Positions 44,599 through 53,380 are shown, counted from the first letter of the stretch. The stretch: 64,000 bases of DNA from Pseudaminobacter sp040049255 (GCF_040049255.1 NZ_JBDZDR010000004.1:124001-188000), one strand, 5' to 3'. Notes: generated by a model from the letters alone, not told the origin. Program-made: numbers and translations.

Positions 44599-45909
44599 AT
44601 GTCTCACTTTATTGACCGGCGCCTCAACCCGAAGGACAGAAGTCTGGGAAATCGCCAGCGCTTCCTGCGCCGGGCGAGAGACGAACTGCGGCATGCCTTC
44701 GACAGAAAACTGAAGACGACCAGGATAGCGGACGTGGATTCCGACCAGCCCATGTCGGTCTCGAGCAGCACCACCAGCGAGCCGAGCTTTCGCCAGTCCA
44801 TCGCATCCGGACGAAGAGCGGTCGTCCTGCCGGGAAATACCAGATATTCGGCCGGCGACCGCATCCCCAAGCATGGGCAGCTTGGCGGCCAGCTTGGCCA
44901 TCAGGCTGGCGGCGGCGCCTCGGATGACGACTTCCAGTTTGTGTTGAACAGGGATGAGGTTCTCGACCTCTTCTTCGAAGACCTTGAATTGCCGGACATG
45001 ATCAAGCTGCACCTCAAGGAGACGCCGACATTCAAGTTCCGCCGATCCGGTTACACCACCACAGGCACGCCGGCGAACATCAATGTGGGCCGGACGATGC
45101 GCAACAGCCTGGGTCGGCGGATAGCGCTCAAGCGGCCTTCAAGGGACGAGCTTGAGGAAGTCGCGGGACAGATAGCGGAGCTGGAAGGCCGCGAACAGAC
45201 CCCGACGGTTCGCCTCAAGCTCCTGAAGCTCCAGGAGACGTTGCGAAGGTTGACCCAACGCCGGAAGCTGGTGGCCTACGTTGATCCGCTCGATATCCGG
45301 TACAATCGTTTCGAGGCCCACCCGTTGCCCAATACGGCGGCGGTCATGTTCTGCCTGATGGACGTGTCGGGCTCGATGGGCGAGCGCGAAAAGGACCTTG
45401 CCAAGCGCTTCTTCGTACTCCTGCACCTGTTTCTGAAGCGTCGATATGAACGCACTGAAATCGTGTTCATTCGGCACACCCACGAAGCCAAGGTGGTCGA
45501 CGAGGAGACATTCTTCTACAGCACTCAAAGCGGTGGCACGATCGTTTCGTCGGCGCTCGACGAGATGCGGCGTGTGATCGCCGAGAAATATCCGGTCAGC
45601 GAATGGAACATCTACGCGGCGCAGGCGTCGGACGGGGACAACTCCCCTTACGATTCCAACCGCTGCCAGGAAATCCTGGAGGGCGGACTGCTCGCGAAAT
45701 GCCAGTACTTCGCCTATGTCGAAATCATCGACGCCCGCGAGCGCGACATTTTCCGTTCGGCAACAAACGGCACGCCGCTATGGAAGTCCTATCGGGCAAT
45801 CAGTGAAAAGCACCCGCGGCTGCAAATGGTGCGCCTGGCAGCGCCAGAAGACATCTATCCGGTCTTTCGGCATCTGTTCTCGAAGCACGGCCCCGTGCGG
45901 GCCGGATAG
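44599..45909 (+). CDS. yeaH: YeaH (DUF444) von Willebrand-type protein
   Basis: 436 residues. N-terminal basic segment (FIDRRLNPKDRSLGNRQRFL), a Gly-rich linker (QLGGQLGHQAGGG), and a C-terminal vWA-like domain with the MIDAS sequence MDVSGSMGE at 254-262 and QSGGTIVSSALDEM. It is a standard partner of PrkA; thought to assemble with it and with SpoVR in a stress-response complex. Starts immediately after the prkA stop codon, so it is translationally coupled. Confidence 0.93.
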   Translation: MSHFIDRRLNPKDRSLGNRQRFLRRARDELRHAFDRKLKTTRIADVDSDQPMSVSSSTTSEPSFRQSIASGRRAVVLPGNTRYSAGDRIPKHGQLGGQLGHQAGGGASDDDFQFVLNRDEVLDLFFEDLELPDMIKLHLKETPTFKFRRSGYTTTGTPANINVGRTMRNSLGRRIALKRPSRDELEEVAGQIAELEGREQTPTVRLKLLKLQETLRRLTQRRKLVAYVDPLDIRYNRFEAHPLPNTAAVMFCLMDVSGSMGEREKDLAKRFFVLLHLFLKRRYERTEIVFIRHTHEAKVVDEETFFYSTQSGGTIVSSALDEMRRVIAEKYPVSEWNIYAAQASDGDNSPYDSNRCQEILEGGLLAKCQYFAYVEIIDARERDIFRSATNGTPLWKSYRAISEKHPRLQMVRLAAPEDIYPVFRHLFSKHGPVRAG

Positions 45910-45918
45910 GAGGACGAG

Positions 45919-47448
45919 ATGCACGCTGACTTGCAGCATCCCCTGTTCCACGGGTCGGACTGGAATTTCGACATTCTCCAGAGGGTCTATGACGCGATCG
46001 AGGAGATCGCGCACAAGGATCTGCACCTGGATACATACACCAACCAGCTGGAAATCATTTCCGCCGAGCAAATGCTGGATGCCTATTCGTCGATCGGAAT
46101 GCCGCTGATGTATGGGCACTGGTCCTTCGGAAAACGCTTCCTGCGCGAAGAGCAGCTTTATCGAAAGGGTCACACTGGTCTCGCCTACGAGATGGTGATC
46201 AACTCCAATCCGTGCATCTGCTATCTGATGGAAGGCAACACGGCGGCCCTTCAGACGCTGGTCATCGCGCACGCCGCTTTCGGCCATAACCACTTCTTCA
46301 AGAACAACCAGTCGTTCCGTCAGTGGACCGACGCCGGCGGCATCCTGACCTATCTCGATTTCGCAAAGAACTTCGTCAGGCAATGCGAGGAACGGCACGG
46401 CGTGGCGGCCGTTGAGCGCATACTCGATGCCGCCCACGCGTTGATGGATCAGGGCATCTTTCGCTACCGCAGGCCAGGGCGCCTCTCGGCCGATCAGCAG
46501 AAAGCCCGCGAGCGCGAGAGAGTTGCACACGCGGAGCGCATTTTCAGCGACCTATGGCGCACGCTGCCGTCTGCTTTCAAGAGCGCCGGCGGTGAGGGGG
46601 GCGCTGGCGACCAGCCCACCGAAGAAGAGAACATCCTGTACTTTGTCGAAAAGAACAGCCCCATCCTGGAGCCGTGGCAAAAGGAAATCGTACGCATCGT
46701 GCGTTATCTCGCGCAGTATTTCTATCCGCAGCGGCAGACGAAGATGATGAACGAGGGCTGCGCGACGTTCGTTCATTACACGATCACCAACCTCATGTTC
46801 GAACGGGGGCTGATCGAAGAAGGTCACATGCTGGAGATCCTCCAGAACCACTCGGAAGTGATTTTCCAGCCGGGCTTCGATGATCTGCGCTATGGCGGTT
46901 TGAACCCCTATGCGCTCGGCTTCGAGATGATGCGGGATATTCAACGAATATGCGTGCAGCCCACTCCCGAAGACCGGGAGTGGTTCCCCGAGATAGCGGG
47001 CACGGGGGCGTGGCTGGAGGTCTTGCTGGAGGCATGGGCAAGCCACCGCGACGAATCCTTCGTCCGGCAATTTCTCAGCCCGAATCTGATCCGCAAGTTG
47101 CGTCTGTTCGCCATCTCGGACGACGCAAGCAACAGCTATGTGGAGGTCGCGGCCATACATGACGATCGCGGCTATGAAACGGTCCGTTCCACTCTGGCCC
47201 ACAGCTATGACATCGCCAGCCGTCAGCCCGACATCCAGGTGATCGGGGCGAACCTGGCGGGCGATCGCTGCTTGCTGGTGCAGCACAGGATTCACGACGG
47301 CGTCTTGCTGCAGGAGGAGAGCCGGGACGCAACGTTGCGCCATCTCGCGGCCCTGTGGGGCTACGAGGTTCGCCTCATCGGCATAGATGAGCGAAGCGGC
47401 CGGACCATATACGAGCGATCCATGAAGGCAGTGCCCGAGCGAGGCTAG
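45919..47448 (+). CDS. spoVR: SpoVR family protein
   Basis: 509 residues, family length. Blocks DWNFDILQRVYDAIEEIA, MYGHWSFGKRFL, YEMVINSNPCICYLMEGN, IAHAAFGHNHFFKNN, MMNEGCATFVHY and NPYALGFEMMRDIQRIC are typical. The HAAFGHNHFFKN and NEGCATFVHY histidines/glutamate look like a metal site. Named for a sporulation defect in Bacillus; role in non-sporulating bacteria unknown. Begins 9 bp after yeaH and ends in a 4-bp overlap with the convergent glycosidase gene. Confidence 0.93.
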   Translation: MHADLQHPLFHGSDWNFDILQRVYDAIEEIAHKDLHLDTYTNQLEIISAEQMLDAYSSIGMPLMYGHWSFGKRFLREEQLYRKGHTGLAYEMVINSNPCICYLMEGNTAALQTLVIAHAAFGHNHFFKNNQSFRQWTDAGGILTYLDFAKNFVRQCEERHGVAAVERILDAAHALMDQGIFRYRRPGRLSADQQKARERERVAHAERIFSDLWRTLPSAFKSAGGEGGAGDQPTEEENILYFVEKNSPILEPWQKEIVRIVRYLAQYFYPQRQTKMMNEGCATFVHYTITNLMFERGLIEEGHMLEILQNHSEVIFQPGFDDLRYGGLNPYALGFEMMRDIQRICVQPTPEDREWFPEIAGTGAWLEVLLEAWASHRDESFVRQFLSPNLIRKLRLFAISDDASNSYVEVAAIHDDRGYETVRSTLAHSYDIASRQPDIQVIGANLAGDRCLLVQHRIHDGVLLQEESRDATLRHLAALWGYEVRLIGIDERSGRTIYERSMKAVPERG

Positions 47449-48380
47449 CCGAGGACCGTCACGGTCTGCGGCAGCGGGTTGGCCGACGAAGACGCACCTG
47501 CATAGCGCCGTATCATCGCCGCGCAGAACTCCGCATACTCCTCCGGGACAAGCGGCGGACTGGTGTGGTGGGGTGCCAGACCCCTGTGCTCAGGAGTGAA
47601 GCAGAAGGTCAGCGTCACGTCCAGCTCGCGCAGGGCTTCCATCTGCCGGTCGAACCAGCGCAGGGCATCCGGCCGAAAACTGTCTGCCCAAGAAAGCCCG
47701 GTGCGCAGTGACCTGACGCCAAGTCGCCTGAGCCACGCCACCGCGTCGTCCAGACGATGGTCTTCGAAATGGAACCACTGGACGATGCCAAGATCGGCTG
47801 CGTGCTCGGCAAACTCTTCGAGAGCCGGCTTTGGCGAACCGTCTTCCCGAATGAGGCCCATGTAGAAGTGGCGATAGTAGGATGAGCCCTCGGCTTCGCG
47901 GTGGCGGGTCGTTGCCTCCCAGGCGCGCGGCAGATCAAAGAGGCTGTACCACTGGACCCTGGGTGCCCGGCCCCTGAGCAGCTCTGCGGTTCTCCGCAAG
48001 CCCCACAGTTGCACCTCTTCCGCCCCAAAGGATGAAACCCCGACCTCGCTGACCCACACAGGCAGATCGGTCACTGCGCGAATTTCCTCCAGCTTGTCGG
48101 GCCACTCGTGGATCTGCCAGAGGTTCCAATCGAGCGGGAAGCCGTGGACCGCCACTGCGTCGACATGGTCAAGCACGCCATGGGCCGACATGCGCCTGAT
48201 GAAGGCGGAGTCTATCGGCGAAATCCCGCCCAGCACCTTGCAGATGGACCCGTTCTCCGCCGCAATCGCATCCGCCGCCAATATCGCCATTTGTGAAAAC
48301 AGCGTCCACTCAGGATCGAGCTCCGGATCCCAGTGCGACTTGTTGTTGGGCTCGTTCCAGATCATCGCCGCTTCAATCAT
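47445..48380 (-). CDS. Circularly permuted GH-A-fold glycosidase (beta-xylosidase-like)
   Basis: 311 residues. The catalytic acid/base motif MIWNEPNN lies at residues 6-13 (Glu10), and the expected nucleophile is in LPVWVSEVGVSS (Glu112), followed by VQWYSLFDLP (strand 8). After a linker (180-196) comes VQWFHFEDHRLDDAVAWLRRLG ... LRTGLSWADSFRPDALRWFD ... VTLTFCFTPEHRG, which in ordinary clan A enzymes forms strands 1-3 and precedes the NEP motif. The barrel halves are therefore swapped. An upstream in-frame extension to 48515 would overlap the methyltransferase and adds no barrel sequence. It starts 1 bp after the methyltransferase stop; last gene of the ino1 operon. Confidence 0.75.
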   Translation of the reverse strand: MIEAAMIWNEPNNKSHWDPELDPEWTLFSQMAILAADAIAAENGSICKVLGGISPIDSAFIRRMSAHGVLDHVDAVAVHGFPLDWNLWQIHEWPDKLEEIRAVTDLPVWVSEVGVSSFGAEEVQLWGLRRTAELLRGRAPRVQWYSLFDLPRAWEATTRHREAEGSSYYRHFYMGLIREDGSPKPALEEFAEHAADLGIVQWFHFEDHRLDDAVAWLRRLGVRSLRTGLSWADSFRPDALRWFDRQMEALRELDVTLTFCFTPEHRGLAPHHTSPPLVPEEYAEFCAAMIRRYAGASSSANPLPQTVTVLG

Positions 48381-48381
48381 G

Positions 48382-49137
48382 TCACCCTCGCATTTCGGGA
48401 TAGACGGCGCCGGCGCCGAACGGGATTTCGGCAGGTTCGCAGAGATAGACCTCCGGTTCTGGCCGACCGAGCACGCGGAAACCCGAGCTCCGCAACAAGG
48501 CTTCCACGCACGCACGGTTCGGCACCCACCAGTTGGTCGGATCTTCCGCGTAGCGGTGTTCTATGAAGTGGAGCTTCGGGAACTCCGGGGCATCGAAGAC
48601 CTCCTGCTCGGAAAACGGATAATCCTCTGCGGCCTCGAAGCTCGCCTCGGAGCCTCTTTGCATCGACTGGAAAACCAGGAGACCGGAGACTGCGTGCTCG
48701 CGAATGAGATCGAGCGCGAGCAGCGGGTGTCTCAAATGATAGAACACGCCCATGAACAGGACGATGTCGAACTTCCGCGCAAGGACACCCACGTCGTAAA
48801 CGGAGAGCTGCCGGAAAAGGATGTCCACCTCAAGCATGCTTGCGGCGAATCGGGCCTGGGCGAGATATGCCTCGTCATGGTCGATCGCGACGACGAGGTC
48901 CGCTCCCCGGCGTTTCATTTCTATGGCGTAGAAGCCCGCATTGCACCCGATGTCCAGAACCGTGCAGCCGCGCAGGTCATCGGGAATTGCCGTGCAAAAG
49001 CGTCGCCACTTCACGTTCGGATAGTCGCCCAGATAGTGGTCCGGCGCCGTCTGGACGCCGGCGATGTTCATGTTGTGGAACCAGGGCCCAAGCTCTGCAA
49101 TGCGTCGTCGGACCTCTTCCCGACTGAGCTGCATCAA
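48382..49137 (-). CDS. SAM-dependent methyltransferase (CmoB/tRNA-mo5U-MTase-like)
   Basis: 251 residues. Class I Rossmann fold: CTVLDIGCNAGFYAIEM (motif I, 58-74), VVAIDHDE (motif II acidic end), and FDIVLFMGVFYHLRHPLLALDLI (motif IV). YPNVKWRRFCTAIPDDLRG before motif I and the C-terminal NWWVPNRACVEALLRSSGF are shared with the CmoB-like family. I recall a TIGRFAM subgroup of this kind confined to glycan-type cassettes, unverified. Probably methylates the small product of this cluster rather than tRNA. Confidence 0.82.
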   Translation of the reverse strand: MMQLSREEVRRRIAELGPWFHNMNIAGVQTAPDHYLGDYPNVKWRRFCTAIPDDLRGCTVLDIGCNAGFYAIEMKRRGADLVVAIDHDEAYLAQARFAASMLEVDILFRQLSVYDVGVLARKFDIVLFMGVFYHLRHPLLALDLIREHAVSGLLVFQSMQRGSEASFEAAEDYPFSEQEVFDAPEFPKLHFIEHRYAEDPTNWWVPNRACVEALLRSSGFRVLGRPEPEVYLCEPAEIPFGAGAVYPEMRG

Positions 49138-49151
49138 AACCCACTCCTTTG

Positions 49152-49763
49152 CTAACCCGGAAACTCCTCTGCGGGCTCCTTCAGGCTCACCAATCCAAAT
49201 TCCCCATCCCTTGCCTCCAGCTCACACAGGCAAGCATATCCAACCTCGAACCGGGACCAGTTGGCGGCGGACAATCCAAGACAATGGAATATCGCAGCCC
49301 TCACGATTTCCGCGTGGGTAACCAGAACCACGGCGCCTCCCTGGTGCAGCGCGGATAGCCTTAAGAGGCAGGTGCGCAGCCGGTCCTCGACATCATCCAT
49401 TGTCTCGCCTGCCGGCGTCGCGGCCTGATCGCGAAGACTGTTCCAGCGGCGCCAGCGCGGGTCGTCCTGCAACTCGGTAAAGCTCTTGCCGGACCATTCA
49501 CCGAAGTCGATTTCATCCAGCGCCGGTTCGATTGCCGGCTGCCCGGCTCGGCAGCCTGCCGCGATGATTGAAGCGGTTTGAAAGGCGCGCGTTCGTGGAC
49601 TGGACACTACGCAGGCAACGTCTCTGTGCTGCAGCCGTTCTGCCAGACGTGTCGCCTGGGCGATCCCCTCGCGGCTGAGGGCAGCGTCGACCATGCGGCC
49701 GAGGAGCACGCCTTCACCAGCTTCGTGCGCGGCATGACGAACGAGGAAGAGGGTGCAACTCAC
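49152..49763 (-). CDS. Histidine phosphatase (phosphoglycerate mutase-like)
   Basis: 203 residues. LFLVRHAAHEAGEG carries the R-H catalytic start (His10), VVSSPRTRAFQTASII the second Arg, DEIDFGEWSGKSF the acid, and VVLVTHAEIVRAAIF the second catalytic His. A phosphomonoesterase of the histidine acid phosphatase/CobC type. It overlaps ino1 by 4 bp (ATGA), so the most economical proposal is dephosphorylation of inositol phosphate or of the next intermediate; not proven by sequence. Confidence 0.85.
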   Translation of the reverse strand: MSCTLFLVRHAAHEAGEGVLLGRMVDAALSREGIAQATRLAERLQHRDVACVVSSPRTRAFQTASIIAAGCRAGQPAIEPALDEIDFGEWSGKSFTELQDDPRWRRWNSLRDQAATPAGETMDDVEDRLRTCLLRLSALHQGGAVVLVTHAEIVRAAIFHCLGLSAANWSRFEVGYACLCELEARDGEFGLVSLKEPAEEFPG

Positions 49764-50863
49764 GAAAGGGAATCCCGATGCAGCGCGCGATCGCCTGCTA
49801 TGAAGGCGAGGGTGCGCTCGCGCGCTTCCGCGTCTGTGAACTGCTGCGGGGGAGATTTCATGAAATAGCTGGAGGGTCCGACAAGGGGGCCGCCTATACC
49901 GCGGTCCAGCGCAAGCTTGGCACAGCGGACAGCATCGACCACGACCCCAGCCGAGTTTGGGGAGTCCCAGACCTCGAGCTTCAGTTCCGCGCTGAGCGGC
50001 ACCCCACCGAAGGTCGTACCCTCAAGCCGGATATATGCGCATTTGCGGTCTGCGAGCCAGGGCACGTAATCGCTCGGACCGACATGTATGGCCTCGCGCA
50101 CCAGCGGCATGCCCAACTGGCTCGTCACGGAATTCGTCTTCGAAATCTTCTTCGACTCCAGCCGCTCGCGCTCGAGCATGTTCATGAAGTCGGTATTGCC
50201 GCCGAAGTTGAGCTGATAAGTGCGGTCGAGCCGAACGCCGCGCTCGCGGAAAAGATTGACCAGCTGCCTGTGGACAATGGTCGCGCCGACCTGGCTTTTG
50301 ATGTCGTCTCCCACCAGCGGCAGGCCGCGGCTCTCGAAGCGCTCGGCCCATTCGCTCCTTGAGGCGATGAACACCGGGATGCAATTGACGAAAGCGCAGC
50401 CGGCTTCGAGCGCGCGCTCCGCGTACCATTCGGTGGCTTTCTGGGAGCCCACCGGAAGATAGCAGACCACCACATCGGTTTCGGCCGCAATCAACGTCTC
50501 GGTGACATCGGCCTCCGGCTGATCCGATTCATCGATCGTCTGGCGCAGATATTTTCCGATGCCATCCAGTGTTCTGCCCCGCTTGACCACGACGCCCAAT
50601 GTCGGAACATCGGCAAAGCGGCACGTGTTGTTGGGAGGCAGGTAGATGGCTTGCGATACGTCCGTGCCGACCTTGTTGGCTGCGACGTCAAATGCGCAGG
50701 CAACCTCGACATCGGAAACATGATACCCTCCGAGGTCGACATTCATGAGCCCGGGCACGGGTTCGTTGCCGGGGGCTTCGCGATAGTAAGTCAGGCCCTG
50801 CACCAGCGACGAAGCACAGTTCCCCACCCCCACGATACCAATCCGAACCTTGCCGCGCGCCAT
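49760..50863 (-). CDS. ino1: Inositol-3-phosphate synthase
   Basis: 367 residues from ATG 50863. Converts glucose 6-phosphate to myo-inositol 3-phosphate with bound NAD. KVRIGIVGVGNCASSLVQGL is the dinucleotide-binding start; TYYREAPGNEPVPGLMNVDLGGYHVSDVEV, LPVGSQKATEWYAERALEAG, GDDIKSQVGATIVHRQL and NFGGNTDFMNML are hallmarks of the prokaryotic/archaeal form. The frame is open to a TTG at 50995, but that passes through an EcfG-type promoter. First gene of a four-gene operon with phosphatase, methyltransferase and glycosidase. Confidence 0.92.
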   Translation of the reverse strand: MARGKVRIGIVGVGNCASSLVQGLTYYREAPGNEPVPGLMNVDLGGYHVSDVEVACAFDVAANKVGTDVSQAIYLPPNNTCRFADVPTLGVVVKRGRTLDGIGKYLRQTIDESDQPEADVTETLIAAETDVVVCYLPVGSQKATEWYAERALEAGCAFVNCIPVFIASRSEWAERFESRGLPLVGDDIKSQVGATIVHRQLVNLFRERGVRLDRTYQLNFGGNTDFMNMLERERLESKKISKTNSVTSQLGMPLVREAIHVGPSDYVPWLADRKCAYIRLEGTTFGGVPLSAELKLEVWDSPNSAGVVVDAVRCAKLALDRGIGGPLVGPSSYFMKSPPQQFTDAEARERTLAFIAGDRALHRDSLS

Positions 50864-50893
50864 GGGGCTCTCACTCCGGTTTCGCCTTGCTCT

Positions 50894-50918
50894 AACTTGT
50901 TCGCAGGAACTTTGTTCC
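50894..50918 (-). promoter_or_regulatory. EcfG-type promoter of the ino1 operon
   Basis: Minus strand GGAAC (50918-50914), 17 nt, GTT (50896-50894), i.e. N16-AGTT. The leader to ATG 50863 is about 25 nt. Confidence 0.65.
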
Positions 50919-50938
50919 TCGCTGGTCGGATCGCGGGC

Positions 50939-52735
50939 ATGGATCAATTGGAGCGCGGGGAAGTTCGGTGCGACTTCAATCCAGGCAGCTCGCAAATGCT
51001 GATTTACGGCGACAGGTCTTGGGAGTCGGATGTGGAGACGTTGCGATCCTCGATCCGCAGAGCCCTGCGGATCGTCCAGGATCTGCCGCCCGGCTTAGGC
51101 CGCCACGCAGCGCTGGTGAATGCGCTCATAAAGGCCGGTGAACTGGCGCAGGCAGTAGCCGATGCCGAATTCAACAAGACGGGATTTGATCATCCGTCCG
51201 GCAGCAGGGCGTTGACCATTCGACTGGTTCGCCTGCTTGCAGCGGATGTTGCGCTTTCGTGGGAAAGCAAACTCGCAGGAGAGCTGAAAAATTCGCATCT
51301 GGAATTTCGGATCCTGAACCTTGTGCAGGAATGCAAACAAGTCCTGCTGCCTCGCAAGGCCGAAGGCTTTTCATATTACGCTGTCTATCCGGAGGCCTAT
51401 TACGAAGCTGCCCGGCGATCGAACCTGTGCCGAGACAGCTCGGTGATAGGCATTCGCAGCATTGGCGCCAGCCTGGCGTGTATGGTCGCCGCGGCACTTG
51501 GAACGCGCAGGATTGAAACGGTTCGCCCCTGCGGAACGCCCTTTCAGCGAAGAATTGCCGCCAGCGAGTCATTCGCCAGACGCATCGGTGTGACGGATGG
51601 CAAGCGCATGTTTGCAGTTGTCGACGAGGGACCGGGACTGTCCGGAAGCTCCTTCGCGTCAGTCGGAGAATGGCTGGAACGGTTCGGTGTTACGAACAGG
51701 CAAGTTCATTTCTTTCCCAGCCATTCGAACGATCCCGGAAAACACGTCGCTCCGGCACAACTGCAGCGGTGGAGAACCAGCCAGAGGCACGTGTGCCGGT
51801 TTGGGGGCACCATTCTGGCGCCGCGCGATCCCGCGCACTGTCTGGCCTCTTGGGTTGAAGATGTCATCGGGCCGCTCGAGGGCCCCCTGATAGACATGTC
51901 CGCCGGCGGCTGGAGGGAATTTGCGGCGGGAAATGGCACCCTCCCATGCGACGCGAGCCTGGAGCGCCGAAAATATCTGGCACTCGCGTCCGGAGAGAGA
52001 TGGTTGCTGAAGTTTGCCGGATTGGGTGAAGACGGAGAACGGAAGCTGCACACTGGTCGGTTGCTGGCTCGCAACGGTTTCATTCCGGAGGTGATCGCGC
52101 TTTGCCACGGCTTTCTGGTGCAGCGATGGGCGGAAGCCGAGACGCTTCACACTGCGCGCGTGCCGAACGAACGGCTGCTGCCGCGCCTTACGCAATATCT
52201 CAGCTTCCGCGCGCGCCTGCCGGCACCGGGTTCGGGCGCCAGCTTGAAACAACTTGTCGAAATGGCATGGCTTAACGTCAGCGAAGCCATGGGCAATCGG
52301 CAGGCAGACCGACTTGAGATTTTCTTCCGGCGTTTCGGCTCGGTCGAAGGCGTAAAACCGCGCCGCGTCGATACGGACGGCCGCCTGCATCCGGGCGAAT
52401 GGCTGCATCTTGCGGACGGCACCCTTCTCAAGACAGATGCCCTCGATCACAGCAGCGGGCACGACATCGTAGGTTGTCAGGATATCGCCTGGGATATTGC
52501 AGGGGCTGCGATCGAGCATGAACTGGCCGCCACACAGCTGAAACGGCTTTGCCGGCAGATGGAGGGCGTCGAAATTGAAAGGGAACTCGTTCAGCTCATG
52601 ATGCCCTGCTACATAGCCCACCAGCTAGGCAGTTGGACCTTCGCAAGGGAGCGAGCGAGCTCTTCCGACAAAGCAGCTATCGATACTCTATTGCGCAAAT
52701 ACCGGGCTGCACTGTTCGCTTTCCTGGAGGGATGA
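50939..52735 (+). CDS. PRTase-like domain fused to aminoglycoside-kinase-like domain
   Basis: 598 residues. N-terminal half: SVIGIRSIGASLACMVAAALG (168-188) and FAVVDEGPGLSGSSF (225-239) resemble the hood and PRPP-binding loop of type I phosphoribosyltransferases, but with E-G-P-G-L-S-G-S instead of the usual D-D-x-x-x-T-G. C-terminal half: RWLLKFAG (ATP Lys), KLHTGRLLARNGFIPEVIAL, a degraded catalytic loop VDTDGRLHPGEWL (478-488) and TDALDH ... GCQDIAWDIAGA (metal Asp) resemble APH/choline kinases. Start at ATG 50939, just past the divergent ino1 promoter. The fusion is new to me; a role in making or salvaging a phosphorylated product of the cluster is inferred. Confidence 0.65.
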   Translation: MDQLERGEVRCDFNPGSSQMLIYGDRSWESDVETLRSSIRRALRIVQDLPPGLGRHAALVNALIKAGELAQAVADAEFNKTGFDHPSGSRALTIRLVRLLAADVALSWESKLAGELKNSHLEFRILNLVQECKQVLLPRKAEGFSYYAVYPEAYYEAARRSNLCRDSSVIGIRSIGASLACMVAAALGTRRIETVRPCGTPFQRRIAASESFARRIGVTDGKRMFAVVDEGPGLSGSSFASVGEWLERFGVTNRQVHFFPSHSNDPGKHVAPAQLQRWRTSQRHVCRFGGTILAPRDPAHCLASWVEDVIGPLEGPLIDMSAGGWREFAAGNGTLPCDASLERRKYLALASGERWLLKFAGLGEDGERKLHTGRLLARNGFIPEVIALCHGFLVQRWAEAETLHTARVPNERLLPRLTQYLSFRARLPAPGSGASLKQLVEMAWLNVSEAMGNRQADRLEIFFRRFGSVEGVKPRRVDTDGRLHPGEWLHLADGTLLKTDALDHSSGHDIVGCQDIAWDIAGAAIEHELAATQLKRLCRQMEGVEIERELVQLMMPCYIAHQLGSWTFARERASSSDKAAIDTLLRKYRAALFAFLEG

Positions 52736-52750
52736 CCACGCGAGCGCGGG

Positions 52751-53311
52751 TCAGCCGCGCCTGTCTACTTGCGAGAAACCTCGCGTAGCCGGCTCTATGA
52801 CGGCCTCCGTAGAGTGTTCCCCCAGGTCATGAAGAAGGCCGGTCCGCGCACGGTTCAATCGGCTTTTGACGGTGCCGATGGCACAGCCGCAAATATCGGC
52901 GGTTTCCTCATAGCTGACGCCGAGCACACCTATGAGGATGATAACCTGGCGGTGGGACATCGGCAGCCGGTCGATGGCCGCGAGCACTTCCTTGCCGCGA
53001 ATTGTCCATTCCTGTGTGGCCTCACCGGTCGGGCGGGTCGACGCGCAGCAAAGGGCGCCGGGCGCCTCGCGAACATAGGTCTTCATGCGCGTGTAGAATG
53101 CGTTGCGCATGATGGTGAACAGCCAGGATTTCAGCCTCGTGCCGGCCTCGAACTTGTCCAGATTGGCAAGGCCCTTGGTGAGGGTTTCCTGAACCAGGTC
53201 GTCCGCGTCCGTGGGGTCGCTGTGAAAGGTCCGCGCGAACGCCCGCAACGCTGGTATCAAATTCACGAAATCAGATGGGGTGCCATTTGCAGTTGATCTC
53301 AAGGGGTCCAA
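52751..53311 (-). CDS. ECF sigma factor, EcfG/ECF15-like
   Basis: 186 residues. Region 2: LRAFARTFHSDPTDADDLVQ then ETLTKGLANLDKFE and LKSWLFTIMRNAFY. Region 4: LPMSHRQVIILIGVLGVSYE then ETADICGCAIGTVKSRLNRAR, which is the EcfG signature. The genuine GSR sigma usually sits beside nepR and phyR; neither is here, so this is probably a paralogue. A C-terminal tail of about 25 residues follows region 4. TTG 53311 after CAGGGAG is the likely start. Upstream is GGAAC-N16-CATT, suggesting feedback by an EcfG-type factor. Confidence 0.85.
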   Translation of the reverse strand: MDPLRSTANGTPSDFVNLIPALRAFARTFHSDPTDADDLVQETLTKGLANLDKFEAGTRLKSWLFTIMRNAFYTRMKTYVREAPGALCCASTRPTGEATQEWTIRGKEVLAAIDRLPMSHRQVIILIGVLGVSYEETADICGCAIGTVKSRLNRARTGLLHDLGEHSTEAVIEPATRGFSQVDRRG

Positions 53312-53355
53312 GGCCGTGCTCCCTGACCGTCAATCTGAATCGGCGATGGGGGATT

Positions 53356-53380
53356 AATGTCGGTCCGGAATCGAGGTTCC
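53356..53380 (-). promoter_or_regulatory. Near-match EcfG-type promoter of the sigma gene
   Basis: Minus strand GGAAC (53380-53376), 16 nt, CATT (53359-53356); one base off the CGTT consensus, 38 nt before the predicted leader end. Confidence 0.4.

Noticed and set aside
50651..50938. N-terminal extension of the PRTase-kinase gene
   Set aside because: It would run antisense through the ino1 start and its promoter; the 50939 ATG leaves the divergent promoter free.
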